A stretch of 33,508 bases of DNA from Pseudomonadota bacterium. GTDB lineage: Bacteria; Pseudomonadota; Alphaproteobacteria; Acetobacterales; Acetobacteraceae. The translations under genes and the position numbers were made by a program. The notes under the pieces were generated by a model. That model ran no database searches. It worked only from the letters and a program-made list of their open reading frames with translations, and was not told the origin of the DNA. Below, piece by piece: positions 6,988-14,704 of this stretch; the first letter of the stretch is position 1, and each line of letters opens with the position of its first letter. Location of the stretch: NCBI GenBank assembly GCA_021847995.1, contig JAJZNE010000130.1, positions 1-33,508 of the forward strand. Direction: 5' to 3'.

Positions 6988-8139
6988 TCAGGATCCCGGC
7001 ATCGGCGCTGCCACCGGCGCCACTTTCTCGCCCGGGACGGCGCGGGCCAGGCCGCTCACCACCACCCGGTCGGCCGCGCCGAGGCCGGCGTCGATCACGC
7101 GCAGCGCGCCGTCGCGCGCGCCCACCTGCACGCTGCGCTGCTCGACGACGTTGCCGTCATTGACCACCAGCACATAGCGTCCCGCCTGGTTGCTGCCCAG
7201 GGCTGCGTCGGGCACCAGCAGCGATTCCACCGGGCGCTGCGTCCGCGGCACGCGCACGCGCACGAAATAGCCGGGCAGCAGGGCAAGGTCGGGATTCTTC
7301 AGGATGGCACGCAGCGTCAGCGTGCCGGTCGCGGCATCGACCTGCGGCGCGACATAGTCGAGCACGCCGCGATAGGGGTAGCCGGGATCGGTCATCAGCC
7401 CGACTTCGACCGGGATCGTGCCGAGATCGGCGACGGTCAGCCCTGCCTTGGCCAGCCCGGCGCGGATCTGCTGCACGCTCGCCTCGCTGATGCTGAAGCT
7501 GACATAGATCGGATCAAGCTGGACGATGGTGGCGAGCCGCGTCGGGGCGCTGGCGCCGACGAGATCGCCGACCGAGACGAGATGCTGCGTCACCACGCCG
7601 TCGAACGGCGCGGTGACGCTGGTGTAGCCGAGATTGATCCCGGCGAGCGCGATCGCGGCCTGTTGGCTGGTGACATTGGCCTGATTGGAATCGCGCGCGG
7701 CGCGGGCCTGATCCACCGCCGCCTGAGAGGCAAAATCGCTGCGCCCGAGCGAGGTTTGCCGCCGGTACTCGGCATCCGCCTGCACGAACTGCGCCTGCGC
7801 CGACGCATAGGCCGCCTGCGCCTGCTGCAATTTCGCCTGGTATGGGGCAGGCTCGATCAGGAACAGCCGCGTGCCGGCGGCGACCGTGGCACCGTCGCGA
7901 TAGTCGATGCTCTGCACGAAGCCTTCGACCCGTGCCACCAGGTCCACATTGTTGAAGGCAACCGTGCTGCCGGTCGCTTCCAGATAGGGCGTGACGGCAC
8001 GCGCCAGCGGACGCACCACGCCCACCTGCGGCGGCGGCGGCGGTGCATAGGCATTTTCCCTGCGGCAGCCGGCCAGCAGCGCCATCAGGCCGAAGACGCT
8101 CAGTATTGCGAGTGCTGCCTTCCCCCTCCGCAGGCGCAT
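6988..8139 (-). CDS. RND efflux periplasmic adaptor (membrane fusion lipoprotein)
   Basis: This 383-residue adaptor bridges the inner-membrane RND transporter and the outer-membrane channel. The ATG at 8139 is chosen over an earlier in-frame start because GGGAG lies just upstream and the product then begins with a classic lipoprotein signal: basic MRLRRGK, a hydrophobic stretch and the lipobox LLAGC (Cys25). A lipoyl/biotinyl-like half follows (VDLVARVEGFVQSIDYRDG), then a coiled hairpin rich in Gln/Ala (QAQAAYASAQAQF), the second lipoyl half (TSVTAPFDGVV), and beta-barrel and membrane-proximal domains (LLPGYFVRVRVP). It is the first gene of the efflux operon. The order adaptor then transporter is standard; no outer-membrane factor follows, so a shared TolC-type channel is assumed. 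Confidence 0.92.
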   Translation of the reverse strand: MRLRRGKAALAILSVFGLMALLAGCRRENAYAPPPPPQVGVVRPLARAVTPYLEATGSTVAFNNVDLVARVEGFVQSIDYRDGATVAAGTRLFLIEPAPYQAKLQQAQAAYASAQAQFVQADAEYRRQTSLGRSDFASQAAVDQARAARDSNQANVTSQQAAIALAGINLGYTSVTAPFDGVVTQHLVSVGDLVGASAPTRLATIVQLDPIYVSFSISEASVQQIRAGLAKAGLTVADLGTIPVEVGLMTDPGYPYRGVLDYVAPQVDAATGTLTLRAILKNPDLALLPGYFVRVRVPRTQRPVESLLVPDAALGSNQAGRYVLVVNDGNVVEQRSVQVGARDGALRVIDAGLGAADRVVVSGLARAVPGEKVAPVAAPMPGS

Positions 8140-8190
8140 GCCACTCTCCCGGACAACGGCGATGCGGTGTGACGCGGATCGGCCCAGGCG

Positions 8191-8210
8191 TGCGCGGCAA
8201 CGGCCGCGCA
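8191..8210. repeat. Perfect 8-bp inverted repeat upstream of the efflux operon
   Basis: TGCGCGGC (8191-8198) and GCCGCGCA (8203-8210) form a perfect stem around AACG. It lies in the 192-bp gap between the sugar permease stop and the efflux adaptor start, about 52 bp upstream of the adaptor. It could end the incoming permease transcript or be a repressor site for the pump. No T-tract follows. Confidence 0.35.
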
Positions 8211-8331
8211 GTGCGGCAACATGATTCGGTCGCATCCGCCCGTCCCGTTCCGACCGGTCAAGTATGGCGGGATGCCGGGCCGCGGCGCAAGCGCGGCGCG
8301 ATGCGTGCGGCCCCGATCGCAGTGCCGCGGC

Positions 8332-9285
8332 TCAGGCGGTGCGGCGGGTCGGTCCGTTGCCGGCGGCGGCGAGGACGGCGATGATGACGGCGCCCTGGAT
8401 CATGTCCTGCACCCCGCCGGGCAGCCCGGCGATCTGCATCGTCGTCACGATCAGGACCAGCAGCAGGGCACCAAGCAGCGTGCCCAGCGGCGTCGCGCTG
8501 CCGCCGAAAATCAGCGTGCCGCCCACCACCACCGCGCCGACCGATTGCAGCAGATAGGGCCGCCCCATTTCCAGGAAGGCCCCGCCGGCATGGGCGGAGA
8601 GCAGGGCGCCGTCGAGTGCCGCAAGCACGCTGCTCAGCAGGAAGGCAACCGTGGTGACCCGGCCGACCGGCACGCCGGCAAGATCGGCCGCGGTCGCGTT
8701 CTGTCCGGCCGCCATCAGCCAGCGGCCATAGGCGGTCCGGCCGATCAGGGTGGAGGCGGCGGCGGCCAGGGCGAGCGCCAGCAGCAGGATCGCCGGCACG
8801 CCGGCCGGCCGCGCCGTCGCCAGGGTGCGCAGCAGCGGGCTGATGGCGAAGGCGGTGAAGCGCCGGTTGGCCAGCAGGGTCGCCGTTTCCAGCACATAGC
8901 CGACGGCGAGGGTGGCGATGATGGCGGGGATGCGCAGGCGCAGGATCAGCAGCGCATTCACCGCCCCGGTCAGCAGACCGATCGCGGCCACCGCCGGCAG
9001 CGCCGCCAGCAGGCCGGCATCGGTGCCGCCGGAGAGGATCATCGTCGCGAACGCCGCCAGCGTGATGACGCCCGGAATCGACAGATCGACGTTGCCGCCC
9101 CCGGTCGTGACCGCGAACATCTGGCCGGTCGCGACCACGGCGAGGAACGATGCCGAGGTGGCGACGCCCGACAGGCTCGCCAGGCTGAAGCGTGCGGTGG
9201 TGGCCGAAAGCGCGCCCCACAGCAGCAGCACGCCGATGCCGGCGAACGCCCAGCGGCGCCGGCGCAGCCAGGACAGCGCCGTCAT
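8332..9285 (-). CDS. Ribose-type ABC transporter permease
   Basis: A 317-residue polytopic protein of the RbsC/AraH-like permease family (BPD_transp_2), forming half of the channel of a sugar-type importer. About 8-10 hydrophobic helices can be traced. Family landmarks are TGGGNVDLSIPGVITLAAF near the first third, the cytoplasmic EAA-like loop RTAYGRWLMAAGQNATAADLAGV, and GGTLIFGGSATPLGTLLGALLL near the end. The start overlaps the stop of the upstream ATPase-permease fusion (ATGA), so the two permease domains are made together and probably form a heterodimer. It is the last gene of the transporter operon. The substrate cannot be read from the permease. Confidence 0.9.
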   Translation of the reverse strand: MTALSWLRRRRWAFAGIGVLLLWGALSATTARFSLASLSGVATSASFLAVVATGQMFAVTTGGGNVDLSIPGVITLAAFATMILSGGTDAGLLAALPAVAAIGLLTGAVNALLILRLRIPAIIATLAVGYVLETATLLANRRFTAFAISPLLRTLATARPAGVPAILLLALALAAAASTLIGRTAYGRWLMAAGQNATAADLAGVPVGRVTTVAFLLSSVLAALDGALLSAHAGGAFLEMGRPYLLQSVGAVVVGGTLIFGGSATPLGTLLGALLLVLIVTTMQIAGLPGGVQDMIQGAVIIAVLAAAGNGPTRRTA

Positions 9286-11759
9286 TGCCGCAACGCTCCG
9301 CGCAGGATCAGGATCGCGATCAGCAGCCCGCCCTGCACGGCGGCGTTATAGTCGGTGCTGACCCCGAGGAAGCCGAGCAGGCTGCCGATCAGCGAGAGGG
9401 TTATCGCCCCGCACACCACGCCGACCGGCGCGATCCGCCCGCCCGCCAGCGACGACCCGCCGACCACCACCGCCGCAATGCCGAGCAGGGTGTACGAACC
9501 GCCGGCATTGATGTCGGAGGCGGTGTTGATCGCCGTCATGGCGAAGCCGGCCAGCATCGCGAAGCCGCCGGCGATCGCATAGCGTTGCAGGGCGGCGGTG
9601 CGCGCCGACCAGCCGCTCTGCGCCAGCGCGCGCGGATTGGCGCCGAAGCCGCGCAGGACGACGCCGATCCGCGCCGCGTTGAGCAGCGCCGCCAGCCCCG
9701 CCGCCACGATCACCAGCAGCAGCGAGGCCGGCAGCCCGAAGGGATGCAGCCCGGACGCCGCCGCGAGCCAGGCCGGCGCGCTGCCGCCCGGCGTCGGCTG
9801 CAGCGCGTAGCCGATGCCGGTCCAGATGAAGGAGGCGCCGAGCGTGACCACGATCGCCGGGATCGCGCGCGCCTCGATCAGCAGCCCGAGTGCGGCATAG
9901 GCGGACAGCGCCGCCGCCAGCGTGGCGACACCGAGCGGCGGCGCGTCGGCCAGAAAGGTGGCGCTCAGCACGTTGGCGAGGCCGGCGAAGGCGCCGATGC
10001 CGAGATCGATTTCGCTGCCGCCGACGACGAACATCTGGCCGATCGCGACCAGGACCAGCGGCACCGCGGCGCCCATCAGCAGGTCGATGCCGAACAGCGT
10101 CGCGGCATTGCGGTTGAGCGCCACGATCACCGCAAACATCAGCACCGCAGTGAGGAAGGGAAGAGCGCGGAACAGCGCCGCCTGCGTCGCGCCGCGCGGC
10201 CGGGCGCCGGCGGCACCGGCCGCGCGGGCGGCAAGACGCTCGGTGAAGGCGGCGCTGACGATCGCGTCCTCGCTGAGCGCGGTGCTGTCCAGCACCCGCC
10301 GGACGGCGCCGTCGTCGAACAGCAGCACCCGGTCGCATTCGAGGAACTCGATCGTCTCCGAACTGTGCCAGACGACGAGCTTGCCGCTGCCGGCGGCGTC
10401 GCGGATCAGGCGGTAGAATTCCCGCTTGACGGCGACATCGACGCCGCGCGTCGGATCGTCCAGCAGGATCACCGCAGCGTCCCGGATCAGGGCCCGCGCC
10501 ATCAGCACCTTCTGCTGATTGCCGCCCGAGAGTTCAAGGATGCCGGCCGCGCGCCGCGATGGCGGCAGTTGCATTGCGTCGAGCACCGGCACCGCCATCG
10601 CGCGCTCGGCCGCCGCGCGGATCCAGGTCAGCGCAGATCCTGCGGCGAGGCGCGCGAGCGTCGCGTTCGCGATCACCGTCCAGAGCGGGAACACCCCTTC
10701 GCGAACACGGTCGCCCGAGACGAAGGCGGCGGCGGCGCGGCAGGCGGCGCCGGCGACGCGCCGCCGGCGGGCGGCGGCATGGAGCGCATGCAGGAACGGC
10801 CGCTGGCCGCTGCCTTCCAGCCCGGCCAGCCCGACGATCTCGCCGCCATGCAGCGCCACCGGCACGGCGGCGAGCGGGGTTGCCACCTCGACCAGGACCG
10901 GGCCGCGCGGGGCGGCGCCGCGCGCACCGGCGGGCCGGGAGGCGGCAAGATCGCGCGCCGCCTCGCCGGCCATCGCCGCGATCATCTGCTCGATGCCGAC
11001 CTGTCCCGCCTGCGCGTCCAGGGCGAGCCGGCCGTTGCGCAGCACCAGGATGCGGCCGGCGACCGCCGCAACTTCCGTCAGCTTGTGGCTGATGAAAATG
11101 ACGGCCGCGCCGGACGCGGCGCGCGCCGCGATGAAGCGCTGAAGCTCCGCACTGCGGCGGGCATCGAGCGAGGAGGTCGGCTCATCGAGGATCAGCAGGC
11201 GCAGCTGCGGGTCGCTCGCGGCACGGGCGATTTCCACCATCTGCCGCTGCGCGATCGGCAGGTCGGCGACCGGGCGGCGCACGTCGATGCCGGAGGCGGG
11301 GAAGATCCCGGCAATGCCGGCTTCGGCGAGGCGCGCATAGGGCCGGCGCCACAGCGGATGGCGCGCATGCTGCGGCCGCTCGATGTAGAAATTCTCGGCA
11401 ACCGTCAGGCTGTCGCAGAGCGACAATTCCTGATGCACGAAGCGGATGCCGCAGGCGCGCGCCTCCAGGGGCGAGAAGCGGGCGAGATCGATGCGCCGTC
11501 CGTCAAGCTCCAGCGTGCCGGCATCGGGCAGCGTGATGCCGGCAAGAATCCGCATCAGCGTGCTCTTGCCGGCGCCGTTCGCGCCGATCAGCCCGATCAC
11601 CTCGCCCGGCGAAACCGCGAAGCTGAGATCCTGGTTCGCCAGTGTGGCGCCGTAGGCCCGGCTGATCCCGTCGAGCCGCAGCACGGGTACGGCGTCGGCT
11701 GCCGGCGGCCCGGCCGCGAGACCCGCGATGCCGTCCCGTGCCGGGGTCACGCGATGCAC
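9282..11759 (-). CDS. ABC transporter ATPase-permease fusion, ribose type
   Basis: An 825-residue protein joining a double ATPase (RbsA/MglA type) to a complete RbsC-type permease, which are normally separate polypeptides. The first nucleotide-binding domain has Walker A GANGAGKS (about 59-66), a diverged signature (LPIAQRQMVEIARA) and Walker B LLILDEPTSSLD. The second has the usual lysine-less P-loop (GLEGSGQ), a good signature LSGGNQQK and LLDDPTRGVD. From about residue 525, permease helices run to the end (VVGGSEIDLGIGAFAGL, GGSSLAGGRIAPVG). There is no stop or frame change at the junction (PRGATQAALFRALPFL). The start is a GTG at 11759, 10 nt after the binding-protein stop, with no strong Shine-Dalgarno; another GTG three codons later is possible. 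Function: ATP-driven import with the neighbouring binding protein and second permease. Confidence 0.9.
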   Translation of the reverse strand: MHRVTPARDGIAGLAAGPPAADAVPVLRLDGISRAYGATLANQDLSFAVSPGEVIGLIGANGAGKSTLMRILAGITLPDAGTLELDGRRIDLARFSPLEARACGIRFVHQELSLCDSLTVAENFYIERPQHARHPLWRRPYARLAEAGIAGIFPASGIDVRRPVADLPIAQRQMVEIARAASDPQLRLLILDEPTSSLDARRSAELQRFIAARAASGAAVIFISHKLTEVAAVAGRILVLRNGRLALDAQAGQVGIEQMIAAMAGEAARDLAASRPAGARGAAPRGPVLVEVATPLAAVPVALHGGEIVGLAGLEGSGQRPFLHALHAAARRRRVAGAACRAAAAFVSGDRVREGVFPLWTVIANATLARLAAGSALTWIRAAAERAMAVPVLDAMQLPPSRRAAGILELSGGNQQKVLMARALIRDAAVILLDDPTRGVDVAVKREFYRLIRDAAGSGKLVVWHSSETIEFLECDRVLLFDDGAVRRVLDSTALSEDAIVSAAFTERLAARAAGAAGARPRGATQAALFRALPFLTAVLMFAVIVALNRNAATLFGIDLLMGAAVPLVLVAIGQMFVVGGSEIDLGIGAFAGLANVLSATFLADAPPLGVATLAAALSAYAALGLLIEARAIPAIVVTLGASFIWTGIGYALQPTPGGSAPAWLAAASGLHPFGLPASLLLVIVAAGLAALLNAARIGVVLRGFGANPRALAQSGWSARTAALQRYAIAGGFAMLAGFAMTAINTASDINAGGSYTLLGIAAVVVGGSSLAGGRIAPVGVVCGAITLSLIGSLLGFLGVSTDYNAAVQGGLLIAILILRGALRQ

Positions 11760-11769
11760 CGGCCGGCGG

Positions 11770-12795
11770 CTATTTCTGGTTCAGCAGATTCTTCGCGACC
11801 CATTCGTTGGAATAGGTCGGGCTGACGATCGTCCCCGGCTTCATGTCGGCATACTGGGCGAGGTTGTCCCCGGTCACGGTCGCCACCGGCATCACCATGT
11901 AGTTGGGCGCCTTCGCACCCTTGGCGATGTCGAGGGTCAACCAGAACGCGGCGCCGCCGATGCCCGGCGTGGTGTTCATCGACACGGTGCGATAGCCGTT
12001 CTGCTTCGCCTGCTCCGCCCACCAGTGGATGAAGTTGGAACTGCCGCCGCCGGCGATCACCGGCGGCTTGCCGGCATAGGGGCCGCCGAACTGCTCGAAG
12101 GCCTGGGCGATGCCGTAATCATCGCCGCCGCCCTGGGCCAGCACCGCATCGACCCGCGGCAGGCTGGGCAGCACGTTGGCGACCGCCGACTGCGCCACCG
12201 AGCCGGTCGCCTGGCCATAGACCGTCGCGACCACCTTTACATCCGGGAACTGCTTCAGCGTCGCCATCTGGGATTCGTACATGTCGTGATCCGGGGCCGA
12301 TCCCTTGACGCCGCGCACGACGATGACATTGCCCTTGTCGCCGATCAGGTGCAGCACCTGCCGGGTCAGCTCCGCCTGGTAGCCGGTGAAGTCGAAATTG
12401 AGCTTGTAGGAACATGGCGCGCTGACGATCGAATCGAACGCCAGCACGGTGATGCCGGCGGCACACGCCTTCGCGATGATGCCGTTGAGCGCCGTCTCGG
12501 ACGCCGCGTCGATGACGATGGCGCTGACGTGCCTCAGGATCAGGTCGCTCATCTGCGACATCTGCTGGTTCACCGATCCGTCGCCGTTGAGCACGACGTA
12601 ATCGGAGATCTCGCCCTTCGCCTTGGCTTCCCCGGCGGCGGCCTGGAACGCCTCCACCATCTGATGGCGCCAGGTGTTGCCGTAATAGGCGTTCGACAGC
12701 GCGATCACCGGCGCCGGTTCGGCGGCGTGGGCGATCCCGCCGGCCAGCGCCGCCCCGGCGAGACCAAGCAGCCAGGAACGCATCGATCGGATCAT
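11770..12795 (-). CDS. Sugar-type ABC transporter substrate-binding protein
   Basis: A 341-residue periplasmic binding protein of the ribose/galactose-binding type (Peripla_BP_4-like). The ATG at 12795 follows GGGGAGGAG at ideal spacing. The product opens with a Sec signal peptide (MIRSMRSW, hydrophobic core, cleavage near AHA-AEP). Mature features are a first strand VIALSNAYYGNTWRHQM, the hinge-side VSAIVIDAASETALNGII, and VLAQGGGDDYGIAQAF in the second lobe. Two adjacent tryptophans (FIHWWAEQ) and aromatic residues could line a sugar pocket. It lies 35 bp after the LsrG/YgiN-like gene and directly before the ATPase-permease fusion, so it is the recognition component of this importer. The ligand is unknown; sequence resemblance to ribose-, galactose- or AI-2-specific proteins is not close enough to choose. 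Confidence 0.9.
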   Translation of the reverse strand: MIRSMRSWLLGLAGAALAGGIAHAAEPAPVIALSNAYYGNTWRHQMVEAFQAAAGEAKAKGEISDYVVLNGDGSVNQQMSQMSDLILRHVSAIVIDAASETALNGIIAKACAAGITVLAFDSIVSAPCSYKLNFDFTGYQAELTRQVLHLIGDKGNVIVVRGVKGSAPDHDMYESQMATLKQFPDVKVVATVYGQATGSVAQSAVANVLPSLPRVDAVLAQGGGDDYGIAQAFEQFGGPYAGKPPVIAGGGSSNFIHWWAEQAKQNGYRTVSMNTTPGIGGAAFWLTLDIAKGAKAPNYMVMPVATVTGDNLAQYADMKPGTIVSPTYSNEWVAKNLLNQK

Positions 12796-12830
12796 CGGTT
12801 CTCTCCTCCCCTGACGGCGCCGGCAGGCCG

Positions 12831-13136
12831 TCATTTCACGTGTTCATCCAGCCGGAAACGTTCGACCGTGCTCGCCTGCACCAGCGCGGCGGTGGCGGCG
12901 CGGAAGGCGGCGAAATGCGGCGTGCGGAGATGCGCGTCGAACGCCGCCGCATCGTCATAGATCTCGTACAGCACCACCTCCCCGGCAGTGCCGGAGTCGG
13001 GCGTCAGGACGTCGAAGCGGCGGCAGCCCGGTTCATCGGCGACCGAGGCGCCGGCGTTGCGCCGGACCGCGGCGAGAAACGCGTCCCACGCGCCCGGAAC
13101 CAACTGGAAGCGCGCCAGGATGACGAACCCGTCCAC
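12831..13136 (-). CDS. LsrG/YgiN-like ABM-domain protein
   Basis: A 101-residue antibiotic-biosynthesis-monooxygenase (ABM) fold protein, a dimeric ferredoxin-like barrel. The spacing of motifs, ...CRRFDVL...LYEIYDDAAAFDAHLRTPHF..., resembles YgiN quinol monooxygenase and especially LsrG, the isomerase of phosphorylated AI-2. The GTG at 13136 (VDGFVILARFQL) is chosen because the domain begins there and the length fits the family; an ATG at 13190 would add 18 non-conserved residues. It is the first gene of the leftward transporter operon, transcribed away from the GntR regulator. In LsrG-containing operons the protein works beside a ribose-type importer, as here. A role in isomerising a keto-sugar product is therefore plausible but inferred. 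No kinase gene like lsrK is in the window. Confidence 0.75.
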   Translation of the reverse strand: MDGFVILARFQLVPGAWDAFLAAVRRNAGASVADEPGCRRFDVLTPDSGTAGEVVLYEIYDDAAAFDAHLRTPHFAAFRAATAALVQASTVERFRLDEHVK

Positions 13137-13153
13137 GTGCCGTGCCCCATTGC

Positions 13154-13182
13154 TTGACCCTGTCGGATAGTGATGCCATAAG
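13154..13182 (+). promoter_or_regulatory. Candidate sigma-70 promoter of the GntR-aldolase operon
   Basis: TTGACC (13154-13159) and CATAAG (13177-13182) are separated by exactly 17 nt. The predicted start point is near 13189, 25 nt before the regulator's ATG. It sits in the 77-bp gap between divergent operons. Confidence 0.5.
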
Positions 13183-13183
13183 C

Positions 13184-13194
13184 CTGTCATACCA
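13184..13194. promoter_or_regulatory. Candidate FadR/GntR-type operator
   Basis: CTGTCATACCA matches the FadR-subfamily operator pattern TNGTNNNACNA at all fixed positions except the first T. It covers the predicted transcription start of the gntR-type gene and lies between the divergent operons. Autoregulation and co-control of the transporter operon are therefore plausible. The match is visible; binding is inferred. Confidence 0.4.
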
Positions 13195-13213
13195 GCAAGC
13201 GGGAAAACGCCGG

Positions 13214-13942
13214 ATGGCCTTCGCACCCGTGCTGCGGCGGCGGCTCTATCAGGAAGTGGCGGAACGGCTGGAACACCTGATCCGCTCCGGCGAACTGCCG
13301 GAGGGGCGCGCCCTGCCGTCGGAGCGCGAATTGATGGAACATTTCGCCGTCGGCCGGCCGGCGATCCGCGAGGCGCTGCTGTCCCTTCAGCAGAAGGGGC
13401 TGATCGTCATCGGCAACGGCGAGCGTGCCCGGGTCACCGCGCCCGACGCGGAACGGCTGATCGGGGCGCTGTCGGGTGCGGCGCGGGTCTATCTCACCCG
13501 TGCCGACGGCGTGCGCCAGTTCCAGGCCGCGCGCCGCCTGTTCGAGGGCGCGATCGCCCGCCAGGCGGCGCGCAGCGCCGATGAGGGGGCGATTGCCCGC
13601 ATCCGCCACGCGCTCGATGCGAACGCCACGGCGCGGGGCGATGTCGCCGCCTTCCGCGCGACCGACATCGACTTCCATTTCCAGATCGTGCGGACCTGCG
13701 GCAATCCGCTGCTGACCGGCGTGCATCAGGCGCTCGCCGGATGGCTGGGCGAGCAGCGCAGCGTTTCGCTGGCAGCGCCGGGGGCCGAGGCATCGGCGTT
13801 CGACTTTCACACCCGCATCTGCGCTGCGATCGCGGCACACGACACCGATGCGGCGGAGGCGGCGATGCATGCGCATCTCGATGCCGTCGCCGCTTTCTAC
13901 TGGCAACAGGCGCAACCGGACGGGAGGATCGATCCGCCATGA
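13214..13942 (+). CDS. GntR-family regulator, FadR subfamily (FCD domain)
   Basis: A 242-residue repressor-type regulator. The N-terminal winged helix-turn-helix spans about residues 8-75, with the family signature ALPSERELMEHFAVGRPAIREAL. The C-terminal FCD effector domain is all-helical and has the expected metal ligands: Asp153 and His155 in DIDFHFQI, His199 in FDFHTRI and His221 in HAHLD. Such domains bind small organic acids. The ATG at 13214 is chosen because the HTH domain begins just after it; upstream in-frame codons overlap the promoter and operator. Its stop overlaps the aldolase start (ATGA). Divergent from an importer operon and co-transcribed with an aldolase and dehydrogenase, it most likely senses the pathway substrate or an intermediate. 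Confidence 0.92.
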   Translation: MAFAPVLRRRLYQEVAERLEHLIRSGELPEGRALPSERELMEHFAVGRPAIREALLSLQQKGLIVIGNGERARVTAPDAERLIGALSGAARVYLTRADGVRQFQAARRLFEGAIARQAARSADEGAIARIRHALDANATARGDVAAFRATDIDFHFQIVRTCGNPLLTGVHQALAGWLGEQRSVSLAAPGAEASAFDFHTRICAAIAAHDTDAAEAAMHAHLDAVAAFYWQQAQPDGRIDPP

Positions 13943-14703
13943 CGCTCAAGGAGAAGCTCCGGCACCAGGGCCGTGCCTTCGGACCGATGATCTTCGAGTT
14001 CTTCACCCCCGGCATGCCGGCGATCATCGCAACGACCGGCGCCGATTTCGCGCTGTTCGACATGGAGCACACCGGCCTCGGCTTCGAGACGCTCAAGCTG
14101 CTGGTCGCCGGCTGCCGCGGTCTTGGCGTGGCCCCGCTGGTGCGCGTGCCGGCGACGGAATACCACTTCATCGCCCGCGCGCTCGACATGGGCGCGCACG
14201 GCATCATGGTGCCGATGGTGGAAAGCCGCGCGCAGGCGGAGCGCATCGTCGCCGCCGCGCATTATCCGCCGCATGGCCGCCGCGGCGCGGCGTTCGGCGT
14301 CGCGCACGACGATTTCCGCGCCGGCACGCCGGCCGAGAAGATGCAGGCGGCGCGCGCCCGCACCCTCGTCATCGTGCAGATCGAGACCGAGCACGGGCTG
14401 GCCCATGTCGAGGAGATCGCGGCGACCCCTGGCGTCGATGTGGTCTGGGTCGGGCATTTCGACCTGACCAACTTCCTCGGCATTCCCGGCCAGTTCGACC
14501 ATCCCGACTATCTCGGCGCGATCCGTCGCGTGGTCGCGGCGGCGCGCGCCAACGACAAGCCGGCCGGCTTCATGGTCGCCGATGCGCAATGGGCGCGCAG
14601 CCACTGGGACCACGGCTTCCGCATGCTGGCCTACGCGCTCGACCATCTGCTGTTCCAGAATGCGTTGCAGGCCGGGATGAACATGCTGCGCGGACTCGCC
14701 TGA
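13939..14703 (+). CDS. HpcH/HpaI-family class II aldolase
   Basis: A 254-residue pyruvate-dependent aldolase of the HpcH/HpaI family (relatives: 4-hydroxy-2-oxoheptanedioate aldolase, 2-keto-3-deoxy-L-rhamnonate aldolase, 2-dehydro-3-deoxyglucarate aldolase). It would split a 2-keto-3-deoxy or 4-hydroxy-2-keto acid into pyruvate and an aldehyde. Active-site residues are visible: the base His44 in DMEHTG, substrate-binding Arg69 in LVRVP, and metal ligands Glu149 (QIETEHG) and Asp175 (VGHFDLTNFLG). The length is standard. A GGGAGGA lies 12 nt upstream, inside the regulator gene, and the start overlaps the regulator stop. The next gene, a 2-hydroxyacid dehydrogenase, starts one base after this stop. 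The importer across the promoter suggests a sugar-acid substrate; which one cannot be decided. Confidence 0.9.
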   Translation: MTLKEKLRHQGRAFGPMIFEFFTPGMPAIIATTGADFALFDMEHTGLGFETLKLLVAGCRGLGVAPLVRVPATEYHFIARALDMGAHGIMVPMVESRAQAERIVAAAHYPPHGRRGAAFGVAHDDFRAGTPAEKMQAARARTLVIVQIETEHGLAHVEEIAATPGVDVVWVGHFDLTNFLGIPGQFDHPDYLGAIRRVVAAARANDKPAGFMVADAQWARSHWDHGFRMLAYALDHLLFQNALQAGMNMLRGLA

Positions 14704-14704
14704 C

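Noticed and set aside
8256..8261. TTGACC -35 box for the efflux operon on the minus strand
   Set aside because: No acceptable -10 box lies 16-18 nt downstream (CGGATG at best).
9192..11825. 877-codon plus-strand frame antisense to the ABC fusion gene
   Set aside because: No recognisable protein features; the opposite strand has clear Walker and permease motifs.
11770..12795. LsrB (AI-2 binding protein) identity for the binding protein
   Set aside because: The general fold matches, but no LsrB-specific sequence is recognised and lsrK/lsrF/lsrR are absent, so only a sugar-type binding protein is called.
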